Below, piece after piece: positions 33,453 through 45,289 of a DNA stretch of 64,000 nucleotides. Made by a program: the position numbers and the translations under genes. Under the pieces are notes generated by a model that saw only the letters and a list, made by a program, of their open reading frames with translations, ran no database searches and was not told the DNA's origin. The DNA is from Fusarium oxysporum f. sp. lycopersici 4287 (lineage: Eukaryota > Ascomycota > Sordariomycetes > Hypocreales > Nectriaceae), in assembly GCF_000149955.1 (NCBI RefSeq), contig NC_030995.1, forward strand, positions 2,373,453 through 2,437,452. The letters are read 5' to 3'. Every line of letters begins with the position of its first letter. Positions within the stretch are counted from its first letter, which is position 1.

Positions 33453-34547
33453 ATGGACGCCATCGCTACAACACAACCTATTGCTAAGCCCGCACTACCT
33501 AAGCAGGCCGTAGCGCAAACAACGCCTGCACAGAAGAAGAAGATTACTCCTGGTATTTCTCTGGCTGCTGGTGCTGTTGCCGGTGGTGTTGAGGCCACAA
33601 TCACAGTGAGTGTTCTGTGCTATAGGTTGAAAAGCACCAAATGTTAACAGGCTTAGTACCCCTTTGAGTGGGCAAAGACAGTAGCGCAGCTCAGCGCCCG
33701 CCAAGCACCCGCTGGAGCAGTCGTCTCCAAATCCCCATTTGCCGTCATCGGCCAAACAGTTCGTTCAGATGGTATCCGCGCAATTTACACTGGATGCTCC
33801 TCATTAATCGCTGTGAGTATCCTTTTTCCCAATCAATTGACAATTTGGTCTAATAATATCAGGGAACTGCTGCCAAGGCTGGTGTTCGCTTCCTCTCTTT
33901 TGATGCTGTAAAGGCTCAATTAGCAGATGCCAATGGAAAGCACTCTGCGGGATCAAACATTCTCGCTGGTATGATTGCTGGTGCTGTTGAGAGTGTGACT
34001 GTCGTTACGCCTACGGAACGAATCAAGACTGCTCTGTAAGTTACTCGTCAGGATTGCGCGGCGAAGTTGTATACTAACATGAAATAGCATTGATGATGCT
34101 CGCTCAGGGAACAAACGTCTCAACGGCGGATTCCACGCCCTGCGCACAATCGCAGTTGAGCGCGGCGTCCGTGAAATCTACCGCGGTCTCATGTCCACCA
34201 CCCTCAAGCAATCAGCCACATCCGGAGTCCGAATGGGTTCCTACAACATCCTAAAAGACACCTTTAAGTCCGACGGAAAGAACCCCTTCATGACATTCGG
34301 TATCGGCGCTATTGCCGGTGTCATCACAGTCTATGCTACACAACCGTTTGATACCATCAAGACAAGATCGCAGTCTGCAAAGGGTATTGGTATGGGCGAG
34401 GCTGTTCAGCAAGTTCTCCGTGATGGAGGCGTGAGAGCGTTCTGGAGTGGAAGTACTATGCGATTGGGACGGTTGATTCTTAGTGGTGGTATTGTTTTCA
34501 CGGCGTATGAGAATATTGCAGGCTTGTTGATGGGGATGAAGAAGTAG
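33453..34547 (+). CDS. mitochondrial tricarboxylate (citrate) carrier
   Basis: Four exons (33453-33605, 33657-33812, 33863-34035, 34088-34547), 313 aa. Three mitochondrial-carrier repeats, each with the PxExxK or PxDxxK signature: PFEWAK (after AGGVEATIT), PTERIK (after GMIAGAVESVTVVT) and PFDTIK (after YATQ). The repeats and the motifs SGVRMGSYNILKD and GAVESVTVVTPTERIK resemble the citrate transport protein CTP1/SLC25A1 branch, which exchanges citrate, isocitrate, cis-aconitate and malate across the inner membrane. Beside a PrpF isomerase it would deliver cis-aconitate or citrate to the cytosol, as Mtt1/MttA do in itaconate producers. A second copy outside this window for housekeeping use would be expected. 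Confidence 0.9.
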
Positions 34548-35554
34548 AGTGCATATTGGGAGTATTTTGTGTTTTGGATCTCATTTACAGGAAGTTTGGG
34601 TCGGAGTATTAGCTTATGGCATTAAAACGATTTCATGTATTATTCATAGACGAATTTCCAATATTCTATATCCATTTCATACAATAATTTCTGTACATGT
34701 TCTGTGAATGTGACTCTTGACTTGGAGATGTTGACAAGGCCACAAACTGAATCAAACTGAGACGACTTCACTCTGCAATCTTTCTCAGTATCTTATCGTA
34801 TAACCGTAATCTATGCTTATCAGATCCATCGTACAAGCTTAAACATAACCGTAAACTCATGCCGATTTCACCGAGGCATTTCTGGGTCCTCAACGGCGAT
34901 CGTCACAAACATGTCATGTCAGACCGTGTCTACCCCAGACCTACAGCCAAGATCCATCCTACCCTCGGACTTCCCCGCATTACATTCGCCTACCGAAAAC
35001 TTGGTCCGTTGGAAACTGGAGTCACTTGACTGCAACGTCCAGGGTTCAGAGCCGGAGAGCAGCATCGGCCTTCCCCAACTTCAGCCCAAACCCGAGCATC
35101 CTCCGCTATCCTTAACCGATAATTCTCTCCTCCATTCCCCCGTGGGGGAGGAGAGAGTCATCGGGAAGGCCTTGGCAAATCAATTCCCGCGGGAACAAAC
35201 GACATACTCTGTTGTCCCCCGCAAAGCAGATTCGAGACCGCACGTTACTGGGGTTCTCCACGTCTTGCCAAGACTAAGTTAAGGTTATGCGTAACCTTAA
35301 TGGGGATAACGCTACTAGGAGCGATGAATTTTCCAGTTCCGCACTGCGGCTGACTCGCCATTCAGCCAGATCCAGATTGCTACAACGAGCAAACAACATG
35401 ACGAGAATCCTGCCAAGCTGTGTATAAAAGTCTTGGTAGATCCTACCCCAGATTTCTCTTCTTGCCCAGACTCATCATCACTTCTTAGTTCTCCAGTCCA
35501 GTTCCACATCAGCTACCCACCCAAGTCTTGGAACCCCAAGAGAGTTCGCCCAGC
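34548..35554. other. intergenic, promoter of the ACS permease
   Basis: An ATG-started frame of 123 codons at 34911-35282 has no motif and a random look, so it is not called. A TATA box TATAAAAG lies at 35423-35430, about 125 nt before the ATG at 35555. Confidence 0.45.
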
Positions 35555-37183
35555 ATGACTGTTTCGCAGAATAACGAGACCGCCTCTCACAATGAGGACC
35601 GCTTCGATGAGAAGGCAGAGGTCGCGGCCGTTGAGAATGCCATCTCTTCGCCTGTCGGACACATTCCTCCCATTGAGATCCAAGCTCGCTTTCCGCTCCT
35701 GCGCGATCTCTCGCAGACGCAGATGGATGCACTGAACAAGAAGGTTCGCAGCAAGGTTGATTGGCATATGATGCCTTGTGTCACCCTCATGTTCTTGATG
35801 AAGTAAGTCAAACAATACCAAGCGACTACCAAGATAGCCAAGACTAACAATGAGCTTAGCTACCTCGATCGCATCAACGTCTCCAACGCTCGACTCGCCG
35901 GTCTGCAGGAAGATCTTGGCATGACTGATACCGTTTGGAACGCGGGTATCTCGACTTTCTACGTCGGTTACCTCATTGGTCAATTGCCCGGTAATCTCCT
36001 CATGGCCAAGACGAACCCCAAGCTCTTCCTGCCTACCATCATGCTCATGTGGAGTGCGGGTACAATCTGCATGCCCGCTATGACCAATGGTGTTGGATTC
36101 TGTGTCGTTCGCTTCTTCATTGGTTTGATGGAAGCTCCTTTCTTCCCTGGTCTGACGCTCATGACTTCATCTTGGTACACCAAAGAGGAATCGCCTTTCC
36201 GCATGGCTATCTGGCACGCTGGTAACACCATCTCCAACATCATCTCTGGTTTCTTGGCTGCTGGTATTCTTGAGCACATGGACGGTATTGCTGGTATGCA
36301 CGCTTGGCAATGGTTCTTCCTCATTGAGGGTATTGTCTCCATCATCGTTGCTGTCATCTCTTTCTTCGTTCTCCCCTCTTGGCCCAATGACACCAAGTTC
36401 CTCGATGAGCAGGAGCGCGAGATGGCCCAGTACCGAATCCTGGTTTCCAACGGTGGTATTGATGAGAAGGTTGGTGGTACTTGGGACGGTGTTCGTGATG
36501 CCGTCAAGGATCCCTTCACCTGGTACTTCTGCCTCATGCACTTTGCCCTCGTCACTGCCCAGAGCTTCAAGGATTTCCTGCCTTCTGTAAGTACACCCTA
36601 GCCACTACTTCTGCAACTTGACTAACATCTTCAGATCATGAACACCTTTGGCTTCAACAAGATGACCACCTACCTCATCCAGGCCCCTCCCTACGCCCTC
36701 GCTTACATCTCCGCCTGTATCATCGCCTGGTCCTGTGGTCACTTCATGGAATCAACTTACCACGTCGTCATCCCCATCATCCTATCTGCAGCTGGTTGCG
36801 GTATCCTCATCGGCACCATCAACGTCGCAGCTCGATACGTCGGTATCATCCTCCTCGTCTGCGGTACCTACAACGGTCTCAACTTGCAGCTCTCCTGGGA
36901 AACCACTGTCGTCCCCGCTCCTCGCGCCAAGAAGGCCGCTCTTATCGCCATCGCCAACTGTATCAGCCAGGTCAGCCATTGGTTCAGCCCTTATTTCTAC
37001 CCTCGAAGCCAGGAGCCTTTCTACCGCATGGCTGGTGGTCTTCTCCTTCTCGGCTGTGCTTTGACTGTTCTCTCGGCCTTCCTTGTTCGATGGAGGGCTC
37101 AGAAGCTTAACAAGAAGCTTGATGAGCAGGAGGGATGGACTCCTAACTCTGGTGTTGAGCGTGGCTGGCGATACAAGTACTAA
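35555..37183 (+). CDS. MFS permease, anion:cation symporter (Dal5/Tna1-type)
   Basis: Three exons (35555-35802, 35860-36586, 36635-37183), 507 aa. After a polar tail, KVDWHMMPCVTLMFLMNYLDRINVSNARLAG is the ACS-family first helix and LDR motif, split by intron 1. Later GLMEAPFFPGLTLMTSSWY and WHAGNTISNIISGFLAAG match allantoate/nicotinate/carboxylate permeases. About 12 helices. Plasma membrane; family substrates are allantoate, nicotinate, pantothenate, tartrate and other organic anions, with H+ or Na+. In this position it could export or import the tricarboxylate product, or an anionic nitrogen source linked to the 20-29 kb genes. Confidence 0.9.
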
Positions 37184-37423
37184 GTGTGGTCTGAAGGATT
37201 TGGCGATTATGGACTGGAGTGATGAACTGATATCTGGACTGAGAAGCGTTTTGGGTAGCTTGAGTTGTCGTTTATCCTTATGATTCATCGTCACGAGTAA
37301 TGAATATGTTAGCGCTTCATTTTACACTGGTATCCAACTGTGACTCCACGGTGTTCATCATTCGCATTGACTTCGCAGGCATCGGTAAGGCGGATATGAT
37401 TGAGTGAACTACGATACATACAA

Positions 37424-38840
37424 TTAATGCTCTTCATACTGACGCACCTCAACTGTTCGAAGAATATGCGAATTATCCAGGCTTGTTCCGTGTCCTCCAT
37501 TCCCGTCGCCGATGCTATTGGTACTACCCTCAGCAGTATCATCTCCCGCACGAACCTTGGTGGTAACGTACGACTTGCCATTCGGTATGAGAATATTCTC
37601 GTCACTTCCCATATCCTCGTTATAGTGAATGCTTTCTGGTGTATGCCCAGTGTTTCGCGATCGCTGTTTGGACGAACTCATCATCTCAAACTGTGACCTT
37701 GAGTAATTGGACGAATAGCCTGGCTTGTCTTTGTGAAGAATGGATTTCCATAACATTGGCATGAACGGGAAGCACGCGCAGACGACTCCAATGCCGCACT
37801 CAGCGATTCTGACTTCGGTTAGCGGTGTTCAAAAGCATGACTCTAGGTGACTGACCCAGTCAGGTTGATTTGCAGAAAGACGTAGGTCTGATCTGGACTT
37901 TCCCCATTATGGATAATGAATACTAGCCGAACAAGGCTAAAGATGCAGGCGATTCCTCCAACTCCAAAGATAGCGACGATCTTGAGCTTTGCGATAAGTC
38001 CGACTTGGAGTTTCTTGGTGAGAGGACAGGGTAGAAGAAGGACAACGATGTCGCTGAGAAGACTGATGATGTTATCAACAAGAATGAGAACTCGCTGATT
38101 GAAGCATTCGCCATCGGTTGTAGCACCCCAGAACATTGAGATTGGACGACAGATGAACATCTTGAGGAATAACATGGCGACGTAGTAGACGCCCATAACT
38201 CCGAGGAAGCCATATATCCATTTGACGTAGGTCTTGTAAGGAGAGAAGATGCTGGCGAGGAAGAGAAGAATGGCAGCTTTGATGGCAAAGACTGTTGGGC
38301 CGTAGTTGACCATGGTCGCATAGACCGTCTGCGACAAGCTTAGCCCAGGTTCGGGTTGGGGCATAAGGAAGAGACGTACCTGGTTATACTGTGTTATGAG
38401 ATGATCTGGGACATCCCATTGGTGAAGGCCACCACCGTATCTCAACACTATCGTTGTTAGCTTCAAGTGTTGAGTCTGGGCGACAAGTACTTACTCAGCA
38501 GGCACATAGTGCAGTATCCCATGAAGCCAATCTGGCGGACGGTTAGGACTTGACACAAGACTAGGGTACGCCGAACAAATAACATACATATCCAATGACA
38601 CAAGCAACTAGGTATCCACGTTAGCAAGGGAATCGAAGTTGTAATGGGTATGGACATACTGTCATCTAGCCGAAGCCTCATCGCCAGCCTGTAACGGGCC
38701 CACAGACGTAAAAAGACGAATATCGAACAGACAGACATTGCGATTGCATTAGAAGCAATGCAGATGTAGTACAACTCTCGGTTCGGATTGTCAAAGTTGG
38801 ACTCCTTCCCCGGAGGCGGTTCCATCGCTGGTTTGGTCAT
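37424..38840 (-). CDS. Fung_rhodopsin (PTH11-like) seven-helix membrane protein
   Basis: Several short exons from ATG 38840 to stop 37424. Typical elements of the fungal rhodopsin-like domain (PF20684) in order: ASNAIAMSVCSIFVFLRLWARY in helix 1-2, a YGGGLHQWDVP loop, KAAILLFLASIFSP, RPISMFWGATTDGECFNQ, LPCPLTKKLQVGLIAKLKI, and a final helix GIGVVCACFPFMP followed by a Ser/Asn-rich cytoplasmic tail. Related proteins are orphan PTH11-type receptors in sensing surfaces or nutrients; many copies occur per genome. The internal junctions around 38450-38650 involve very small exons and I am less sure of them. Ligand unknown. Confidence 0.78.
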
Positions 38841-39900
38841 GTTGACTTTGAGTTGCTAGTTGGAGTGAATCCAGAATAGTCAAGGTGCAGAACCAAGAGG
38901 AAAACTCAAAGACAAGCGATGGTAGGACACAGCATGTCAGGCACATATGTACCCACTGAAGACACCAGATGCAGGTAATAGGAGCTACGACATGGCGGCG
39001 AATCCTTTGTTCAGTGATCAACCGTAGTTGATAGTGGGACCAGTCAAGTTTCTCAGGCCTAGGATTTTGAGGTAATGAATGTAATAGTCACAGATAATAT
39101 GATCATTTACTGATTTCACATGGACTCGGACGAGTGATGGACCGGTATGAGCAAAACCCCTGAGAATGGCCCATTGTTCCTGTCGCATGCATACTCTGAG
39201 GTCATAAAGAAAAGTTCCTCACCTGCTACCGAGATCAATACCCGTCTAGGTTCGAACAACAGTATTAGATTTGTCGAGGGAGTCATGGATGTCAAATTCG
39301 AGGAACTGCGTTCCGCGTGGGTAGGATACGATTGGCTTGCCACGATCATAACATCAGATATTAATCTTCAGCACTCGGTGGGGGTTTCATTGTGAGACAA
39401 GGTCCCTTTGACAAGCGAAGTTGCATTTCAACCGCCAATCCTTTCAAACGCTCCAGAGAGAAGAGTCAACAACGCTGCATAAAATTATGAATGTATTCCA
39501 GAAGAGCTACCGAAATTAGACCACTCAAACTGACGGCCCCCAACCTCGGCACATAGCAAGATCTCAAGATAGAAAAGATCGCCAGATCATATGCATGTTG
39601 GTCGTCCCGTCGTTACATCGCTTCCGTACTCGGCCCATTTATTGTCGATCACCGTTTAAAATACCCCCGCCGGTTTAATTCCCCGGGCCGTCTTCTCTTT
39701 TTCGGTTACGAGAGAATTTGGTGATATGATGTGAAGGATCCTTGTGTTCACATGTAATTACTGATTGAGTGGCTGTCGCGTAAAGAAAATTTCAAGGAAG
39801 GGCATAAAAAGCATTGTTAATGATACGATTTTGTTACTCTGCTTGAGGGTATGCTGAGCTGTCATCTAGCGCTTGTGGCATGTGAAGGTAGACGAAGTAC
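38841..39900. other. intergenic, no gene seen
   Basis: About 1.06 kb. Overlapping frames of 77-82 codons on both strands at 39116-39395 carry no motif. The remainder is upstream region of the rhodopsin-like gene and 3' flank of the cyclase gene. Confidence 0.45.
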
Positions 39901-41061
39901 CTAGAAGATAGCTTGTGCATTTGGTGGCGAGGAAATACCTCCTTTCATGTTAAACGGCGAAGATGACATGAAGAACGTCCAGCGGTTCAATTGCTTGCAT
40001 GTCTCTGCCAATCTCTCCAGATCAAACAATTCACCTAAATCATTAGCACTTATTCCCTCTGCAAGTAGTGAAAACTTACCAATTGGCATCCCCCATCCAG
40101 CCAACATATACTCATGCATCAAAACACCACCCTCACTTGGCGGGTATACCTGTACCCATCAGTCTCTGACATAACACTGCTCGCACAAGCTTACCTCCCA
40201 ACTAATAGCATCGCCCGCCACAGCTGCAAAACCCGTGTTCCATATCCACTTGAGCACATCCATTGTTCCTTCAACGCCTGCATGTTGAGGACTTGTAGTA
40301 GCAGCATATGCCTTCTTGGCGTCTACATCCATAACATGCTCCCATTCTTTGATCACGCCAATGCGGACAAGAAGAATGTCGCCGCGTCGGAAGGTGATGT
40401 TGCATTCTTTGGCAATCTGGAGGATCTCGTTGAGCTTGATAGTGTGTAAGGAGAAGTTTGAGTAGGCGATGCCGTTCTTTTCAGCCCAAGATGCGTAGTC
40501 GATTAGAACTCCACGGCCTGCAATACGGTATCAGACATGAAACGAGGGTCGGGGGTTTCTGACCGACCTGTTATTCCTTCTTGAGCCCAGTGGTGAATAC
40601 CAATACGGTCATTCGTCCTATCCAAAATCTCCTCCTTCGTCGTCCCTCCATAAAACACCCTCTCTTTACTCCCCTCCTCCCTCGGCATAGAAAAGTGTCT
40701 CAATCCGTCCCACTGACTACTCTGCTCTACCAAAGGTCAACACGATCCCAAAACCATAATAATAATACTAACGGGGATTCATAACGTAAATATCATCAAA
40801 CGCAACACCATCCAGCAGCGGCACCATCTTGAGCTCACACGGCTGCCGGTTAAAGCACGCAAACTCAAGCTTATTCAGATCCCAACCGAGATTGACGCGG
40901 ATCCCAGTCTTGATCTGTGTCTGTGCGGCTGAAGCCACCCGCGCTGGCGTCAGCAGGACGAGACGGCCTAGACCTTCTTCTCGGCTGCCTGGTTGGCCTA
41001 TCCAGATGCGTTTGGGATCGGGGAGTTCATCCCATTGCTTTTCCATAAATGAGGGGTCCAT
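39901..41061 (-). CDS. putative cyclase family protein (PF04199-like)
   Basis: Four exons from ATG 41061 to stop 39901. Conserved blocks of the fungal cyclase/kynurenine-formamidase-like family: DPKRIWIGQPGSREEGLGRL, NPRVEQSSQWDGLRHF, EKNGIAYSNFSLHTI, ITFRRGDILLVRIG, AAVAGDAISWEV and LMHEYMLAGWGMPIG. In characterised relatives a metal-binding His-rich motif opens amide or lactone rings; the fungal branch keeps WDGLRH instead of the bacterial HxGTHxD motif, so the reaction is uncertain. Cytosolic. Divergent from a sugar-type MFS across 468 bp, so likely co-regulated with it. Confidence 0.82.
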
Positions 41062-41529
41062 TGTGAATAAGGTGAGTGATCGATGCAGGAAATATGCAAT
41101 GAGGGAGCTTGTTTATAGCATCGCGATGGTGAACCCCTCATGCATGTGAGGTTCGTTCCACAAATACCGTCATGATCCGAGGTTTTCGAGACAAGGATCG
41201 GTTAACGGATTGCTTGTTGTCTCAATTACATGTTTCTCAGTTACATCCGAGTGGGTAATAATATGCAGACCTGTCACAACAGGTAAACCACGCTGTCAAT
41301 CCCTGTAGGCGGCAGGCCAGCCGAAACCGGCACGTCTCTTCCATCTCCCGGTGATCTACATGGGCTGAGGTTACAGTAGGAATGTGACTGTCAAAAGACC
41401 CGAGACAACCACGCCGATCATAGTTCTTCTCTCTCTTCTCTGCTTAATTGACTTTTTTTTCTTTTCTTTTCATTTCTTTTTTTCGCTCCCGTATCTTGTC
41501 GAATTGGTATATGCAACGTGTACACGAGA
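41062..41529. promoter_or_regulatory. bidirectional promoter, cyclase / MFS permease
   Basis: 468 bp. A CT-rich tract (41446-41490, mostly T with C) lies just upstream of the permease ATG, a common fungal core-promoter element. Confidence 0.42.
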
Positions 41530-43366
41530 ATGCCGCAAACTGGGAACCAGACGAGCTTGTACAACAAGCTCGTCATTACTTTTGTCGCAATCGGCGGAAC
41601 TGTGAGTTTGGCCCCTCGTATTCACGTTTAATTACAATTTAATCTCAGTAACTCTATTTGTGACTTGCTAACATCAACTCACAGACATATGGATATGCAG
41701 CGTCCATCATCGGAAGCACAATCGGCCAACCGGGCTGGTACCAGTTCTTCAATCTTCCTGCCGATGGTGAACCAGGCTACGATACTATAACGACACCGGC
41801 GATCGCGACGGCCAATGGACTCTTTTCCGCTGGCGGCGCGTTTGCGTGTCTGGTGCTTATGTGGGCTTGTGATTACTATGGACGGTTGAGGAGTATTCAG
41901 TTTGGATGCGCTTTGGGGATACTTGGTGGTGTTCTTCAGTGCGCGGCTCAGAACCTTGCGTGAGTACCCACTCCATTAAACGCTGTCGCAAGTCAAAGCT
42001 AATGGTGTTTTAGTATGTTCCAGGCTGGAAGATGGATCATGGGCATGTGCGTTGGTCTAATGGCTACCGTTACACCAATGTATCTCTCCGAAATGTCAAG
42101 TCCCCTGGCACGTGGCTGGCTCGTTGGTCATCACGCTATCTTTCTCGTCTTCGGCTACATGCTGTCCTCTTGGATTGGCTTCGCAGTTTACTTCTCCAAG
42201 AATCTCGAGTTCGGCTGGCGCTTCCCATTAGCCTTCCAAGTCTTCCCTCCGCTGGTCTTGCTTCTTGGCTCACCTTGGATCCCTCGCTCGCCGAGATGGC
42301 TCATGTCCAAGGGCCATCGTGAAGAAGCGTGGTCTGTTCTCGTTCGTCTTCGCAGGTCGGCCAATGATCCTGAGGATCTTGTTGCCAAAGAGGAGTACTA
42401 CCAGATTGAGAAGCAGCTTGAGCTTGATGCCAAGAAGCTTGAGGCTTATGGGGGAAGTCCATGGAGGGCTGTCTTCCAGAAGAAGAGTTATCGCAAGCGT
42501 ATGCTCATTGGGTTCATGACTCAATGGGGAGCAGAGTTTGGAGGTCCTCTCATTATCGTAAGTGCTAATCTCTCCACTCAGCATCATGACTAACAAGAGC
42601 AAGAACAACTATGCAGTCATCCTGTATACTAGTTTAGGCCAAACTGGATACATGCCGCTTCTGTTGTCGGCCTTATGGCTAACTACAGCCGGACTGATCT
42701 ACAACCCTGGTGGTGCTTGGCTACATGACAAGGTCAACTCTCGCCGTAAGATGTACATGACTGGCTTCATCGGTATTGTCATTACCACTTCGATCTACTG
42801 CGCCATGATCTCGCTGTATGCTGGTACAGATAATAAGGCTGGAAATGGCATCGGCGTACTGTTCATGTTCTTGTACCTCGCCTTTCAAGGCACCTTCTGT
42901 AACACAACCATGTACCTTTACGTCTCAGAGATCTTCCCAACTGAGATCCGATCCATTGGTATTGGTTGGTCTTTATTTGGACAATTTGCTGGTAAGTCCC
43001 CTCTTATCTCACTAAACGAGGACCATACTAACATGTCCAGCTACTATCATTCTTCTCCAGACAGCGCCTATCGGGTTTAATGCTGTCGGATGGAAATATT
43101 TCCTCCTCGTTATCTGCTGGAGTGTTCTATTCATCCCCGCCATTTACTTCTTTTGGCCTGAGACTGCTAGACTTTCTTTGGAAGAGATTGGTAAGCAGTT
43201 TGGCGATGAAGTCGCCGTGCATATCACAGATGCGACAGATGAAGAGCGCGCGGCGATTGATAGGCAATTGATGGGCGAGATACATGGTGACAACAAGGCA
43301 CCCGGTAACGCTACGAATGAGATTCCATCCAGCAACAGTAGCCAGTACATCGCGACCAAGCAGTAA
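41530..43366 (+). CDS. MFS sugar-porter family permease
   Basis: Multi-exon, about 540 aa, ATG 41530. Exon 1 ends NKLVITFVAIGGT and is followed by TYGYAASIIGSTIGQPGWYQFF, the sugar-porter first helix (PF00083). MWACDYYGRLRSIQFG is motif A, ITGRW/GRWIMGMCVGLMATVTPMYLSEM covers helix 4-5, and PRSPRWLMSKG and VSEIFPTEIRSIGIGW are the PESPR- and PETK-region motifs in fungal form; WPETARLSLEEIG closes the transporter core. The C-terminal tail is polar. Plasma-membrane H+ symport of sugars, quinate or related polyols is the family role; substrate unknown. Paired with the cyclase gene. Confidence 0.88.
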
Positions 43367-43940
43367 GCTGGCGAATGTCTGTCACATGCCAAACGGGGTC
43401 TGAGGTCCTGTGAGGAATGGGTACCGTTGGGATAGTATTAAAAGGCCAGCAGGCCATTCATTACACATTTTTAGAGTTATGCACAGTGATTTTCATGATT
43501 GTAATTGAGTGAATGCATAAATTGAAACGCGACAGAAGAGCCAGGCGCAACGACAACTTCACATGAGGCTCTCATGCCAAGGCACAATCGAGCAACCCTT
43601 TCCTCTCCCCCGGAATTCCCAGCGCCGCATCGTCAAACCGAAAATGTCAGTGCTTAATCTCACCACATTGAGGATCAGCAGAACCACGTCAATCAGTTCA
43701 TCAGCAGCTTGCCCCCGCCCAATTTTTGGAGCCATACGCGGCAAATGTGACGAGCGCTGGGGTTACAGCACTAATGCCGAGCATTCACATGTTCACCAAC
43801 ATCCAAAGGAATCAGACCCTGGCAACTTGATCGACAAGCTGCATAGGGGCTCCCGGGGTCCTAAGTGTCTCTTGTCCCATTCAGCGCGGGATGTGCCGGA
43901 CAATTCACTGCATCGTTCTCTCAGTTAACGAGTAAGGTGA
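43367..43940. other. intergenic, no gene seen
   Basis: 3' ends of two convergent genes. An open frame at 43563-43928 shows no motif. Confidence 0.5.
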
Positions 43941-44837
43941 CTAGATTGCCCTCCCTCCATCAACATCCAGATTAACACCAGTGATAAACGAAGCCTCCTC
44001 ACTCGCCAAAAACACCGCTGCTTTAGTAACATCCCTGATCTCCCCCATCCTTCCAAGCGGAACATTCCCCAGCGCCTTCTGAACCTCTGGCGTGATCTCT
44101 TTCCCAATAAATGTTGGAAGAAGACCAGTCATAGTCGCCAAGGGACAAATGGAGTTGACGCGTATTCCATCCGGACCATATTCCGCTGCAAGACCCATGG
44201 TCGCCTGTACCTTGGCATTAGCTTTGCGTGATATGGGTCGATCTGACTTGATTTACGTTTGTGATTGCTCCTTTGGATGCGTTGTACCATACCAAGCCTG
44301 GGCGAGGTCGATGAGCGCCTACAGAGGCGATGTTGATCATTGAGCCTTTTGAGCCTTGCTTTTTGACCTGGGTTGTGAAGGCGTTGCTGCCGAGGAAGAC
44401 GCTCTTGACGTTGACGCTCATTACCTTGTCGAATTCTTCTTCAGTGACTAGGTTGGTGCTCTGCCAACTGTCAGTTTCACTTCCATAGTTGAGCCTCAAT
44501 CTACTTACCTTGTTCTCATAGCTTGTACCGGCATTATTGACCAGAATGTCAAGATGTCCCCAAAGCTGAACGGCTTTATCAACAGCGCTCTGCCAATCCG
44601 CTGCTTTGGTGACGTTCATGGTCTGAAACTCGAAGGATTCAGACGTCGCAGCTACTTTTTGGCCTACTGCTTCGTTGATGTCGCAGATGAGGACCTTGGC
44701 GCCCTCTTCAGCGAAGTGCTCAGCGATGCCTTGACCAAAGCCAGAAGCGGCGCCTGTTTCTGTCTCAGCAGTGGTCAGAGATGCGATGAGGGGTAAATAC
44801 CTGTAACAATAGCGACTTTACCATCTAAACGACCCAT
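43941..44837 (-). CDS. short-chain dehydrogenase/reductase (SDR)
   Basis: Four exons, ATG 44837 to stop 43941, about 260 aa. MGRLDGKVAIVT then an intron, then GAASGFGQGIAEHFAEEGAK gives the NAD(P)-binding Gly motif. ILVNNAGTSYENK, NIASVGAHRPRPG, the active-site WYNASKG and the DGIRVNSICP loop follow, and the end GVNLDVDGGRAI is typical of classical SDRs (PF13561). Intron 3 is read as gtaaat..gccaag ending at 44225, which keeps frame. It oxidises an alcohol or reduces a ketone with NAD(P). Divergent from an aldehyde dehydrogenase, so an alcohol-aldehyde-acid sequence is plausible. A 56-bp relic of a close relative lies at 8534-8589. Confidence 0.88.
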
Positions 44838-45289
44838 GATTGCTGTTTAGTAGCTGTAAACTCGTCTGAACATCGAGAAGCGACTGAAGCGACGTGATAC
44901 ATATACCTGCCCCTCACGTTCGTCGTTGTCTGGAGAATTGATTCCCTACCACGATGGGTAACCCAGAAAGGGTGCAGATCTTAACTATGTACGGCAGGTG
45001 GCTTGAACTCTAGGCATCTGCAGCGATGAGCCGACTCGCTGATTGTGTTGGTGGTCGAGAAGCGGGGAATTCTGCAATGACCATTACTAACCGGGTTCTT
45101 ACGTGCATACCCTGAAGACAAAGCATATGACGAGAATAACCAACAGCTTTCATAGAACTTGTCCCATTTTACTGAAGATCTCATTTCAATTTTGAGAACA
45201 CAAAGGAGACTGTTGCTCAGGCCGTTTGACTCATTCCTCTGCCACACCACTATCGCCCAAGATCGACAACTCATCAACCTGAGAGCAAA
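44838..45289. promoter_or_regulatory. bidirectional promoter, SDR / aldehyde dehydrogenase
   Basis: 452 bp between divergent starts. A TATA-like element on the SDR side lies near 44900. No gene. Confidence 0.4.

Noticed and set aside
34911..35282. 123-codon ATG-started frame before the ACS permease
   Set aside because: No motif and Pro/Ser-rich random composition; it sits in the promoter region of the 35555 gene.
39116..39395. Overlapping 77-82 codon frames on both strands
   Set aside because: No motifs, no promoter signals, and each is the mirror of the other.
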